This document shows positions 47,193-55,887 of a stretch of 64,000 nucleotides of DNA, one piece after another. This DNA comes from Enterococcus ureilyticus. GTDB taxonomy: Bacteria; Bacillota; Bacilli; Lactobacillales; Enterococcaceae. Under the pieces are notes generated by a model that saw nothing but the letters and a program-made list of their open reading frames with translations, did no database searches and was not told the origin of the DNA. Numbering within the stretch: position 1 is the stretch's first letter; every line of letters begins with the position of its first letter. The DNA lies in assembly GCF_001730315.1 (NCBI RefSeq), contig NZ_MIKC01000023.1:62001-126000 (forward strand), in the 5' to 3' direction. Made by a program: the position numbers and the translations under genes.

Positions 47193-48014
47193 TTATCCTT
47201 CTGGCGTTACTTCTGGTGTTTCTTCTGCAGCTGGTGCAGCAGTAATTTTCCATGTGACTGTTGCAGTATAATTTGTTGCTGCCATGTTTGAAGCTGTAGC
47301 GGCTGGAACAGTTAATTTCACTGAATTCGCATCAGTACCTGCGACACCCACAGTTGAATCTTTACTTTGACCAAATTCCATTGCATAACGACCTTTACCT
47401 TCTTTTTTATCTTTGCTTGCCGTTACGATTGTTTTGGCATCATTCGCTGCTTCCGTTAGTTGAAAAGCAGTTTGTGCACTTGATGGTACTGTATTTGTAT
47501 TGTCGCCTTGTGCAGCAATTATTCCATTACTGAAATCAATTGTTGACCCTGTCAATACGTTTGTTCCTGTACTATCTTTGAATTGGCTTGATAATTGAGC
47601 GGTCACTGTATAACCGTATGTTCCTCCCGCACGAACATCTGCCCATTGTACGTATGCGCCACGCGTTTTCGCACCACTTTCAAAACTCATTGGTTTCGCA
47701 AAACTTGTTACAGTATTCGCTGATGTTTTAATTGTTCCAAAGTCTAAATTTGTTGTTTTTTCAATCACTAGGGAACCAGTATCTGGGTTTGTATTTTCTC
47801 CTGGAGAGTCTGGATCTGGTGTTGGTAATGTTTGGTCAGGATTTTCTGGATCGACCGTTCCTTGGTTACCACCACCAGCTGTTCCTTCTTCTACAGTTAC
47901 ATTTCCTGTTGAACTTAATTCTGTTGGTGCTGCAAAAGCAGGGGATGCTGTTCCTACCACCGCTACTCCTAAGATTGCTGCTAATGTTGTTGTACAAAGA
48001 CTTCTTGCTTTCAT
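47193..48014 (-). CDS. Small WxL-domain surface protein
   Basis: 273 residues from the ATG at 48014 (MKARSLCTTTLAAILG), after AGGAGG. Signal peptide 1-28, a Pro/Gly/Asp-rich linker (about 45-75, NPDQTLPTPDPDSPGEN), then a WxL domain. The first WxL motif reads GYTVTAQLSSQF, with Tyr instead of Trp; the second is TATVTWKI. WxL domains bind peptidoglycan non-covalently. The last residues are a short acidic tail. Confidence 0.88.
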   Translation of the reverse strand: MKARSLCTTTLAAILGVAVVGTASPAFAAPTELSSTGNVTVEEGTAGGGNQGTVDPENPDQTLPTPDPDSPGENTNPDTGSLVIEKTTNLDFGTIKTSANTVTSFAKPMSFESGAKTRGAYVQWADVRAGGTYGYTVTAQLSSQFKDSTGTNVLTGSTIDFSNGIIAAQGDNTNTVPSSAQTAFQLTEAANDAKTIVTASKDKKEGKGRYAMEFGQSKDSTVGVAGTDANSVKLTVPAATASNMAATNYTATVTWKITAAPAAEETPEVTPEG

Positions 48015-48046
48015 ATTGTTTTTCCTCCTAAAATGTGTGTAATCTA

Positions 48047-48856
48047 TTAAGGCAACTTGGCTAATATCCAAGTTAACTCCGTTTGATATTCGACCGGATA
48101 AATAACCGTCGACTCTGGTACAGTTAAAGTGATTGCTGAATTATGATAGACCGGTTTGTTGTAGGTGCGGTCTATTACTGGTTTGCCTGAAGCATCCACT
48201 ACAGGGCTCAAGGTATGTGGTTGATTATTCGTATTGGTATCTGACGCTCCAAATGCGATGGTCCAAACCCCTTTTCCGCTGCCAGCTCGTGCTGTCGCTA
48301 CTTCATAGGCTGAACCGATAGAATTCAACGCAATCGTTTCACGCGTCACCGTTGGTGCTTCGCTCGTGCCGCTAGAATTCGCCCATCCTTTATCTAAGGA
48401 AAGAACGGCTCCTTTGAGTTCTTGTTCCTTTTTATTTTGAATAATCTGATTGGTAAACTGTGTTTCTTGTTTAACTTGTAGTGTCCAACCAGAGGAATCC
48501 GCTTGTTGATCCGTAATTTGGATATAACTACCTCTAGGTCCAGTTTCTCCAAAAAACTGTTGTGCTAATGCATTGTACTTACGCGTACCTTTACTGATTT
48601 TGCTTTCGCCAAAATCCAGAGATGATGCATAGTCGATACGTAGTGGTCCTTCTGTGGACGGACCTGGTCCTGGATCAATAGGTACTCCTGGATTTTCAGG
48701 GTCGATTGGATTCGTCACTACGCTCCCTTCAACTGAAACAGTTCCAGATTGATTTAACGATGCAGGTGTTGCGTTAGCAGTCAAATTGAAAGTACTGCTG
48801 AAAAGCACGATAATTAGTACCATACTGAGTAAAAAAGTTTGTTTTGTTACGCTCAT
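48047..48856 (-). CDS. Small WxL-domain surface protein
   Basis: 269 residues. Signal peptide (1-29, ending TANA), a Pro-rich linker (NPIDPENPGVPIDPGPGP, about 48-68) and a WxL domain with canonical GWTLQVKQ and a closing ELTWILAKLP. The start overlaps the stop of the FPSTG gene (ATGA), indicating coupling. It may form a complex with the other WxL proteins and the DUF916 protein. Confidence 0.9.
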   Translation of the reverse strand: MSVTKQTFLLSMVLIIVLFSSTFNLTANATPASLNQSGTVSVEGSVVTNPIDPENPGVPIDPGPGPSTEGPLRIDYASSLDFGESKISKGTRKYNALAQQFFGETGPRGSYIQITDQQADSSGWTLQVKQETQFTNQIIQNKKEQELKGAVLSLDKGWANSSGTSEAPTVTRETIALNSIGSAYEVATARAGSGKGVWTIAFGASDTNTNNQPHTLSPVVDASGKPVIDRTYNKPVYHNSAITLTVPESTVIYPVEYQTELTWILAKLP

Positions 48857-49176
48857 TCCCGCTCCTCCTTCCTACGCTTCCGTAAAAAGAGTAAGAGAAA
48901 GAATAAAAGGATCATACCGCCTAAAATCAAACTGTACGTTCGAATTTGTTCCCCAGTACTAGGAAAGTTCCCAATGGGTTTAGTCGGCTTCGCTGTGCTT
49001 GATTCCACTGGAGCAGAGCTGCTGGGTTCAGTCACTTCTTCATAAAAAGAAATCTTACCTGTCGTACTGACTTGACCGCCAGTCCCCTCTTTAGCTTGGA
49101 CAATGGGTCCAGAAACTATTGTACCCACCCATAGAAGCAGAGAACAGCCGAACAAGATAATGCGTGAATAGTTCAT
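48853..49176 (-). CDS. Small sortase-anchored protein with FPSTG motif
   Basis: 107 residues from MNYSRIILF (AAAGGAGAG upstream). Signal peptide (1-27, ending VQA), a Ser/Thr/Pro-rich stalk, a sorting signal NFPSTGE near residue 78, hydrophobic span and RKRRKEERE tail. FPxTG is a variant of LPxTG accepted by some Gram-positive sortases. Small LPXTG proteins are regular members of WxL operons. Confidence 0.88.
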   Translation of the reverse strand: MNYSRIILFGCSLLLWVGTIVSGPIVQAKEGTGGQVSTTGKISFYEEVTEPSSSAPVESSTAKPTKPIGNFPSTGEQIRTYSLILGGMILLFFLLLFLRKRRKEERE

Positions 49177-49190
49177 TTCCCTCTCTCCTT

Positions 49191-52100
49191 TTATGGTTGT
49201 CCTGCCATCACTTTCCATGTAATGACGCCGACATAATCTCCCGTATATACCGTATCAGAGGAATTGATTTGGAGTTTTATCCCGTCTGTATCAGATGTTT
49301 TACCCCAACCATCGCTGATGGCATAACTACCAGCTGTACCTTTAGTATTAGTGTAAATCACCTGTGCATCCTGAGATAATATTGTTTCTTTGCCTTGATT
49401 CATATAGCGCAAGGCATTAACCAATTCTTGTCCTTCACTGTTGCGCATTGGTGTAGATAAAGATGCGGTCATACGCCAACCATTTTTAGCATCTGCTCGT
49501 GTATCCGTTACGACTAATTGCTCGTCGAAAGATGGATCTTCCACGCGTTTAGTCATTGCATCGTATGTCAAGGTTCCAAAATCAAGGGCATTGGGCACGG
49601 ATGTCAGACTTAAGACTCCTTGCAGCTTGTACTGTACAGTAACTGCCGTATTATCGATTGTGATTGCGTTCTCGTTAGCTGGACGTTCCGCGATGTCATA
49701 CCCTGCAGCGGTGACATTTTCTACTTGAGTTTGAACGGCATCATTTGTCGTTAAGTCTACGGTATTGCCTACTATTGTATTGATAGTTACTGTGTAACCT
49801 GAAAGCACTTGATTCGCTTCATTCACAAATTCAACACGTAATACAGCATCCATGTCAACAACCGTCACATTGATTGTTATTGAGATATCTGTTGCTAATC
49901 CTGAATCTGCTGCTTTTATCGTCAATGTTACTGGATATGCTTTAGGTCGAAGATTTTCAGTCTCATTCAATCCGCCAAAATCAGTTACTTTTATCAAAGA
50001 ACTGATATCCGTTTTCTGCCCATCAACAATTTTATACGCCGTTGATTGACTCTGCTCAAGGATATAGCTCTTTAATTGATCATCGGATAAGTCACGAATG
50101 TCCTTATACGGTGCATTAAAATCAGAACCGTCTATCACTTTATTCACTGTAAGTTTTGATACGATGGTCGTCCTATTGCCTGCTTCATCGAATAAATCCA
50201 CTTTCACTGTATGTTCGCCAATTTGACTCATAAAGCCCTCGACCGTTGATTGTGGCGTTTCAGCATTAAATGCATACGTGAAGTTTTGTGGCGTTGGATT
50301 GGAATCAGTCGGATTTTTTACGAATTTATCTGCAGTTGGTGTTGGGCCGTTCAACGCAACCTGATAGTTGACAGATTCTCCTTCGGGCGGTGTTTTATCT
50401 ACGACCGTTTGGAGTGCATAACTGTCTTTACCATCTAACCAAGCGTATGCTTTGATTTTTTGGCCTGCTTTTAACGTTACACTACTTGGTAAATCAAATG
50501 TAAATTTCCCATTATTATCGGCGATCGTATTAAATTTACGTGTATCTCCTTCTATAGGAGAGGTAACAGTAGGTGCTGTCAATAGGACATCTGTACTTGG
50601 ATCACTTTCATCCGTTACAAGATAAAAGAGCATCAATGCATTATTATTGACCGTTCCCGTTAGTTTTTGTCCACTTTCCAGTGTCTTATTGTCGCTTGGT
50701 TGGTCAAATCCTACAAGAACGTCCGGAATATAGTCGTATACAATTCTAGAAAAATTCTCTGTCCGATAATTATCTACAAAGCTTTTCTGAATAGCGTTAG
50801 TAATACTATTTCCTACTACACTTGTTGTAGTAGTACCATTGTACTTGATTGACATACCATACATTGGTGTCCAATGGAAAGTTGGCGTTGCTTGGCTAGC
50901 ATCTGCTTTACTCCAAGCAGAAACCTCTTGGATATCCGCAGTAAACGTACCTGGATTCCTCATATTAATCAGATTTACGTTAGTATTGCCACGTGAGTCC
51001 AAATCGATTTTTTGTGCGTTTGAAAACTGGAACGTCGTGTTACTACCAAAATCCAACATATTCCTTACGCCTGTACCATCTTTTATCACAGACTCAAATG
51101 TTCCTTTATCACCAATGATAAAGGATGACCCACTTCCACCATAAATCATTGAACTAGTAGAGGCCCCTTCATTAGTAGAAGTGAATTTCGTCACACCTTG
51201 GTCTTTTACTTGGAATTTCGATCCCGTTGAAAGATCCAAAAGACGACCAGTTCCTCCGTTTTTGTTCAAGACGAGACTTCCTTTTTGGGCGACATCAAAT
51301 TTGGCATTTTGTCCCATCGAAATAACTGGTGCTCCAGTGGTCATTTGATTGGCATTGATGACCATCTCTGCATTATCTCCCACATTGATTGCTGAATTTT
51401 GTTGAAGCATGAATCCCGCACGAGAATTGGTGTTACTGATTGGTCCATTGATCGTTACATTGAAATTACTACTGTCTTCAAGATTGATACTCGTTGTCCA
51501 TTGCGATGTTGCTGCCTGATAACCCAAACGAACTGGTACACGTGTCGTACCATCAGCCGTTTCAACATTTAGATTAGCATTTTTCCCAACGTCGATTTTT
51601 CCATTTCTTTGTACACTGATGACGGACGGAATACTTCCTCCATTTGTTTGCCAAGAGTTGGTTTCCCCTGTATTACCTAATGTACGAATTGTAGCGGTGG
51701 CATTCTCTTCAAGTGTTAATGACGGTTGAATAGTAGCGACCGTATCCCAGTCAGAATACCAGCTACCTAAGATCACACCGTCTCCGTTTTCTGCTTCAAT
51801 AGTCGTATCTGTATTGGATGCAAATACTAGTGTGTGTGACTCCAAACCAGATTGGTTTGTATCAGCCATATTTCGGACTGTCCCATTATAGGATGTATAC
51901 TGAGTAGCTTTCGATTTAATCACATTTTTCCCTTCAAAGCGCAGAACAGCTTGGAAAGAAGCGGTCAATTGTGATCCAGTATAATTTACATTGCGGTACG
52001 TAATACTTGAACCATAGGCATTTCGATCCCACATTGTCACAGGTCCATAGTAGTGTCCGCCATATAGGTCAACGTTATCGACTACTGCTTTGTGCACGAT

Positions 52101-52859
52101 GGATGTATTCGTGCCCCATCTATAGGAATAGCCTATGAAATCGAGCGAATAGCCATTCCCTAGTAATACATAATTGGGCCGATTGTCTGAAAGATTACGG
52201 TCTGCTCTACCAGTCGCCGTATTTGTCATAGAACTTTGTACATCAACGATTGTTACCGTATTGCTCATTAGAGCAGCATCTAATTGACTCCAATTACTTA
52301 CCTTTGCGACATTTCCAATGTATACGATGACGTCACTACTCAACGCACTACCTGTTCCTGACTGAGTCGCCGGTACTGTTAGCGTTAAATGAAATTCTTG
52401 CAAATCATTCGATGAAACGGTCTCTAGTCCCTTTAAGTCAGATACTTGGATACTGTCTGTGACATCCACTACAGATCCCCCGGATAACCCATATGCTTTG
52501 GCACCTGTCTCTTTGAGAATCATTTGTTTGATTGCGGCAATATCGCCATTGTAACCTTGGATATCTGTCATCGTTTTTGCTATATTTTTAGCAACAATTC
52601 CCGTACCATTCGCAGTAAGTTCATAGGCTTCAATATTTTCCATTCTTGGTTGAATTGGTTCTTTCATACTCTGTTCGGAATCTATCGTTGTACCGTCTTC
52701 CTTAGACATACTCGTTTCAGATGATTTTATAGCTGCAGCCATTTCTGTAGTTGACTGAGTCATTTCATCTGCTTTAATCAGTGGCGCACCTAAATATAGA
52801 TACACACATAATGATGCAATCAAACCCACTAGAAAAAAAATAGTTTTTTTTCTTTTCAT
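49191..52859 (-). CDS. Large WxL-domain adhesin-like protein
   Basis: 1222 residues, first gene of the operon. Signal peptide (1-30), a Thr/Ser-rich lead, a right-handed beta-helix-like region (about 165-640; repeated short strands with Asn/Gly turns such as SAINVGDNAEMVINANQ), Ig-like parts (about 700-900), a MucBP-like domain (about 1005-1080, LRVEFVNEANQVLSGYTV) and the WxL domain (about 1081-1222) with GWRMTASLS and VGVITWKVMAGQP. Likely a surface adhesin, by analogy with large WxL proteins of Enterococcus. GAGGAGG precedes the ATG. Confidence 0.9.
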   Translation of the reverse strand: MKRKKTIFFLVGLIASLCVYLYLGAPLIKADEMTQSTTEMAAAIKSSETSMSKEDGTTIDSEQSMKEPIQPRMENIEAYELTANGTGIVAKNIAKTMTDIQGYNGDIAAIKQMILKETGAKAYGLSGGSVVDVTDSIQVSDLKGLETVSSNDLQEFHLTLTVPATQSGTGSALSSDVIVYIGNVAKVSNWSQLDAALMSNTVTIVDVQSSMTNTATGRADRNLSDNRPNYVLLGNGYSLDFIGYSYRWGTNTSIVHKAVVDNVDLYGGHYYGPVTMWDRNAYGSSITYRNVNYTGSQLTASFQAVLRFEGKNVIKSKATQYTSYNGTVRNMADTNQSGLESHTLVFASNTDTTIEAENGDGVILGSWYSDWDTVATIQPSLTLEENATATIRTLGNTGETNSWQTNGGSIPSVISVQRNGKIDVGKNANLNVETADGTTRVPVRLGYQAATSQWTTSINLEDSSNFNVTINGPISNTNSRAGFMLQQNSAINVGDNAEMVINANQMTTGAPVISMGQNAKFDVAQKGSLVLNKNGGTGRLLDLSTGSKFQVKDQGVTKFTSTNEGASTSSMIYGGSGSSFIIGDKGTFESVIKDGTGVRNMLDFGSNTTFQFSNAQKIDLDSRGNTNVNLINMRNPGTFTADIQEVSAWSKADASQATPTFHWTPMYGMSIKYNGTTTTSVVGNSITNAIQKSFVDNYRTENFSRIVYDYIPDVLVGFDQPSDNKTLESGQKLTGTVNNNALMLFYLVTDESDPSTDVLLTAPTVTSPIEGDTRKFNTIADNNGKFTFDLPSSVTLKAGQKIKAYAWLDGKDSYALQTVVDKTPPEGESVNYQVALNGPTPTADKFVKNPTDSNPTPQNFTYAFNAETPQSTVEGFMSQIGEHTVKVDLFDEAGNRTTIVSKLTVNKVIDGSDFNAPYKDIRDLSDDQLKSYILEQSQSTAYKIVDGQKTDISSLIKVTDFGGLNETENLRPKAYPVTLTIKAADSGLATDISITINVTVVDMDAVLRVEFVNEANQVLSGYTVTINTIVGNTVDLTTNDAVQTQVENVTAAGYDIAERPANENAITIDNTAVTVQYKLQGVLSLTSVPNALDFGTLTYDAMTKRVEDPSFDEQLVVTDTRADAKNGWRMTASLSTPMRNSEGQELVNALRYMNQGKETILSQDAQVIYTNTKGTAGSYAISDGWGKTSDTDGIKLQINSSDTVYTGDYVGVITWKVMAGQP

Positions 52860-52998
52860 TTTATTCCTCCTCTCTTATGTACGACATGGTTTCTTCTAAA
52901 AAATAGTATCACCCCCCTTACATAAAAAAACATGTCTCCTGAAATACTCTCTTTTTAATCAAATTCCCGGAACACATAGACGTTCAATATCTGTTTTA

Positions 52999-53670
52999 TC
53001 AAGAGTTATTCAGGCGAAACATATACCCTTTTGATCGGATTGTCGCAATAGAACAGGTATCGTTCTTTCCTATTTTATTCCGTATATGGCATACAATATT
53101 GGCTATACGTGAAATGTTAAATTCCTTTCCCGGCCACAACGATTTTGCTAGGGTGCTGTATAATACAGTAGTATTTGGTTTTTCATAGAGTAATGACAAT
53201 ACCTTGTACTCGTTTCGAGTCAACTCTTTCTCTACTTCATTTACAACTACAGACTGATTTAGTTCATTCAGTTGAATTACTCGTGATGTCTCTTTCTCTT
53301 TTTTTGACTTCTCCTTATATTTATTTCCTAATCGAACGAACGTATTCTCTATACTCATTGATAGATACGTAAAGGTTTCTGGCATAGCTATCACGTTTGT
53401 CGCACCTATACTCATCATAATTTTTTTCTCTGTTTCAAGTGGTACTTCGGAGAACACCCAAATGAAAACCGCTGGATTGATTCGACAAGCAATTATCCAG
53501 TCAATAACTTGACTTAATTGCTCTGTCGTTCCCATTGGAATCACTACGCCATCTAAGTAAGCGAGCTGTTCTTTGTCTTTCACTTCAATAAGATCATAGA
53601 GGTTATTCTTACACTCATGTGTCCATTTATCAGTTAAATTTGTTTGGCCTACAATGCCTAAATGAAGCAT
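52999..53670 (-). CDS. Orphan winged-helix regulator with pseudo-receiver domain
   Basis: 223 residues from MLHLGIVGQTNLTDKW (GGAAGAGGAAG upstream). The C-terminal third (about 150-223) is an OmpR/PhoB wing: ELTRNEYKVLSLLYEKPNTT, LAKSLWPGKE, IANIVCHIRNKIG and IATIRSKGYMF. The N-terminal 120 residues resemble a receiver but no DxD/phospho-Asp/Lys set is seen, so it is probably phosphorylation-independent. It lies 140 bp ahead of the WxL operon, transcribed in the same direction, and directly beside the left inverted repeat of the recombinase segment. Control of the WxL genes is inferred. Confidence 0.85.
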   Translation of the reverse strand: MLHLGIVGQTNLTDKWTHECKNNLYDLIEVKDKEQLAYLDGVVIPMGTTEQLSQVIDWIIACRINPAVFIWVFSEVPLETEKKIMMSIGATNVIAMPETFTYLSMSIENTFVRLGNKYKEKSKKEKETSRVIQLNELNQSVVVNEVEKELTRNEYKVLSLLYEKPNTTVLYSTLAKSLWPGKEFNISRIANIVCHIRNKIGKNDTCSIATIRSKGYMFRLNNS

Positions 53671-53753
53671 GTCTTCCTCTTCCTTTCTATATGTCATCTT
53701 TTTAATTATTTGTTGGTAAACAAACAAGTCCTTTTAATTCCAATTTCAACTAA

Positions 53754-53782
53754 ATTATAGTTATATAGAAGAGACGTTTGAA
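53754..53782 (-). promoter_or_regulatory. Fixed promoter candidate for the orphan regulator
   Basis: Minus strand TTCAAA (53777-53782), 17 bp, TATAAT (53754-53759). It lies outside the invertible segment, five bases from the left repeat. The weak -35 suggests low basal activity. Confidence 0.5.
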
Positions 53783-53787
53783 AAAGA

Positions 53788-53815
53788 TTTCCTCGTTTTT
53801 TTTATACTACGTAAA
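53788..53815. repeat. Left inverted repeat (IRL)
   Basis: TTT-CCTCG, eight T, ATACTACGTAAA; exact reverse complement of 55385-55412. Beyond the 28 bases the flanks match only patchily. Confidence 0.95.
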
Positions 53816-53900
53816 TAACCATTAAGCCCTCCAGATATACTACTTTGTGCCTACTTGTGACGCTGATTGACGGCGTATAAATAAAAGTGACGACAACTAA

Positions 53901-53926
53901 CTAGACTCTATTCAAGTAGAGTCTAG
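53901..53926. terminator. Hairpin downstream of the recombinase gene
   Basis: Perfect 10-bp stem CTAGACTCTA / TAGAGTCTAG, 95 bases past the recombinase stop. No T run on the minus strand, so termination may be partial. Together with three TGACG repeats at 53858, 53868 and 53888 it fills the left arm of the segment. Confidence 0.6.
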
Positions 53927-54021
53927 TATCTTTCATTATCTATTTAAAAATTTTGCGTTTAAAGAGAACGTTTACATTTATTTGTTTTACTTATTTATAA
54001 ATGATTGGTATTTTTTACTTT

Positions 54022-55131
54022 TTATTGCAATGCTTTACTCATATTTGTGATAACTTTTATTCGACTTTCGACCATAGAATCGGCGTAAATATCCAATGTC
54101 GTTTTTGTAGACGTATGACCCAATAAACGACTCAGCGACACAATATCTGAGTTTGTTTCTATACAACGGGTCGCAAACGTATGTCTTAACTGATGAAAAT
54201 GAAGATGCTCAAATCCGCATTGTTTTCGTATTTTATGGAAATAGTAGGTCAGTAAGCGAGGTTCACTCGGCAGTTCACTATTGGAGCATACATAACTCCC
54301 TGGCGCCTTCTTTTTCCACTTTTTTAGGTATTTATATAACGTTGTGCTAATAGGGATCACTCGATTAGAACTTTCTGTTTTTGAACTATCCATGAGCAGT
54401 TGCGTTTTTTTTATTCCACCTTCTAACGATACGCGTTGAAAGGTTTGAGTTATATGAATCATTCGCTGCTTCAAATCTATATCAGTCCAACGTAATGCTG
54501 CAATTTCCCCTATTCTTAGTCCTGAATTCAGAGCCAATAAAACAGATAATCCTCTGTATAAGGGAAGCCCCTTCGCACAACTTTCTAGCACATGTTGTTC
54601 CTTTTTAGTCATAGCACGTACGCGTACTTGTCTTTTTTTTGGTAATCGAATTCTTGTACAGGGCGTTTGCTTTAAATAGCTTTGTTCTGTCGCATCTTTT
54701 AATGTTTTTTTTACTAGTTGGTACAAAACATGGATGGTTGAAGCTTTGAGACCGTACTGAAGCCAACTATTCACAAGATTTTGAACAGTTTCGTGCGTTA
54801 ATTGATTCAATGGACAGTTTCCGATTGACGGGAGTATGTATTTCTTTAACTTATAGAGATAGGTTGTATAGGTAGATACTTTGACGGTAGATTGTTGTTG
54901 GGAAAGCCAGATAATAGTCCATTCTTCATAAGAAAAGCCACTTTCTCCTTGTTGCTGAATGAGCGCATGATAATGCAATTTGTAGGTATAGAGACGGTAT
55001 TTAACATCTGCGTACGTTTGTCCATAAATATAGCCATACTTCAATTGACCATTCTTTTTTCGTCCTTTTTTATAACGCCCTTCCCAGCGTCCATCTTTTC
55101 GCTTATAAATATTTTCACCTTTACGTGCCAT
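54022..55131 (-). CDS. Tyrosine recombinase (site-specific integrase/invertase)
   Basis: 369 residues from MARKGENIYKRKDGRWEGRY after AAAGG. N-terminal arm-binding-like domain (AP2-like, 1-55), SAM-like core-binding domain (about 70-160) and catalytic domain (170-369). All catalytic residues are visible: Arg in LNSGLRIGEIAALRW, Lys region, HxxR in HFHQLRHTFAT, His in LLGHTSTKTT and the nucleophile Tyr in LDIYADS. It is intact and flanked by inverted repeats. No excisionase or other mobile-element gene accompanies it. Confidence 0.93.
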   Translation of the reverse strand: MARKGENIYKRKDGRWEGRYKKGRKKNGQLKYGYIYGQTYADVKYRLYTYKLHYHALIQQQGESGFSYEEWTIIWLSQQQSTVKVSTYTTYLYKLKKYILPSIGNCPLNQLTHETVQNLVNSWLQYGLKASTIHVLYQLVKKTLKDATEQSYLKQTPCTRIRLPKKRQVRVRAMTKKEQHVLESCAKGLPLYRGLSVLLALNSGLRIGEIAALRWTDIDLKQRMIHITQTFQRVSLEGGIKKTQLLMDSSKTESSNRVIPISTTLYKYLKKWKKKAPGSYVCSNSELPSEPRLLTYYFHKIRKQCGFEHLHFHQLRHTFATRCIETNSDIVSLSRLLGHTSTKTTLDIYADSMVESRIKVITNMSKALQ

Positions 55132-55243
55132 AAGATTCATCCTTTCTAAATTGACGGCTTATTTGACGTTCAATAAAAAGTGTAATTATCTAGTTAAAAA
55201 CTCTTCTTTTTTGAAAAAAGTAAGAAGAAAATTAAAAAAAGGG

Positions 55244-55271
55244 TTGTTTTTAATCATTTAACAGATATAAT
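55244..55271 (+). promoter_or_regulatory. Rightward promoter inside the invertible segment
   Basis: TTGTTT, 16 bp, TATAAT followed by AATAATAG. In the present orientation it points out of the right repeat, away from the regulator. After inversion it would drive the regulator at 52999-53670 through about 260 bp of leader. No terminator lies between it and the repeat. Confidence 0.6.
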
Positions 55272-55384
55272 AATAATAGAAAATAAATAGTTTCCTCTTA
55301 CAAAAAGCATCCATTATCCTTTTTTTTTGATTTAAAACAAATAAAAACTCTTTTGTGGATTCCAATGCCTAGTATTTACACTTG

Positions 55385-55412
55385 TTTACGTAGTATAAAA
55401 AAAACGAGGAAA
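55385..55412. repeat. Right inverted repeat (IRR)
   Basis: TTTACGTAGTAT, eight A, CGAGG-AAA; exact reverse complement of 53788-53815. Confidence 0.95.
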
Positions 55413-55499
55413 ACTATTAATTGTACATAAACAACAAAAAAGAAATTGATTATCAGACTGGCTTCTCAGACTGTAGACAAAGTGGTCTTCCGTAAAAAT

Positions 55500-55754
55500 A
55501 CAATTTTCGAAAGAATAGCCTGAAAACCAACCACAAGTACTATTTGTGCTAACTTCTTTAATTGTCTGTTTCATAGAACGAATAACAAACAATTGTTTAT
55601 TGGTTAATCAAGATTACTGGCTCAATACTGGGACAACTAGAGGTCTAATACATAGGTTCTACAATGGGGGAAATGAAATCAAACTGAGCTGAATTGCAGT
55701 GTCAATCTTTCGAACTAAGTGATTTTTTTGTAGAAGATCATCGATCGCTACCAT
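55500..55754 (-). pseudogene. Remnant of an IS1182-family transposase (N-terminal part)
   Basis: From MVAIDDLLQKNHLVRKIDTA at 55754 the minus strand shows the IS1182 N-terminus, then after frameshifts PIVEPMY, CPSIEPVILINQ and, in another frame, IRSMKQTIKEVSTNSTCGWF. These correspond in order to the conserved opening, the RPSIDPVVLIK segment and the IRSMRQTIKE...WFLG segment of such transposases. At least two frameshifts and stops interrupt it. No inverted ends were identified. Confidence 0.65.
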
Positions 55755-55837
55755 AGCAAATTAATTGCTACCTTCAATAGATTGTTTTTTTTATCATTGG
55801 AATCAATCCTAAAATAGTTTATATAATTAGTATAAAA

Positions 55838-55884
55838 CAAAAAAACTGTAAACAACTCTCCAAATTTAGGAGTTTGTTTACAGT
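55838..55884 (-). terminator. Terminator of the downstream membrane-protein gene
   Basis: ACTGTAAACAACTC / GAGTTTGTTTACAGT-type stem followed on the minus strand by T8, past the end of the gene at 55940. Confidence 0.78.
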
Positions 55885-55887
55885 CTG

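Larger units (their letters stand above)
53788..55412. mobile_element. Putative invertible DNA segment carrying its own tyrosine recombinase
   Basis: Two perfectly matching inverted repeats of 28 bp bound 1569 bp holding a single full gene, the recombinase at 54022-55131. The arrangement is that of a recombinase-encoded DNA inversion switch rather than an integrative element, whose ends would be direct repeats. One edge faces the WxL-locus regulator, the other a decayed IS1182-like transposase. Confidence 0.72.

Noticed and set aside
53815-53840. Tiny leader peptide (MVIYVV) at the left repeat behind GGAGGG
   Set aside because: Six codons ending inside the repeat; no homologous leader known and the match to a ribosome site could be chance.
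53788-55412. attL/attR of an integrated element such as a Tn916-like ICE or phage
   Set aside because: The repeats are inverted, not direct, and no excisionase, relaxase or phage gene is present.
55386-55592. 68-codon open frame crossing the right inverted repeat
   Set aside because: Its readable part (IRSMKQTIKEV...) belongs to the broken IS1182-like transposase, and it has no ribosome site.
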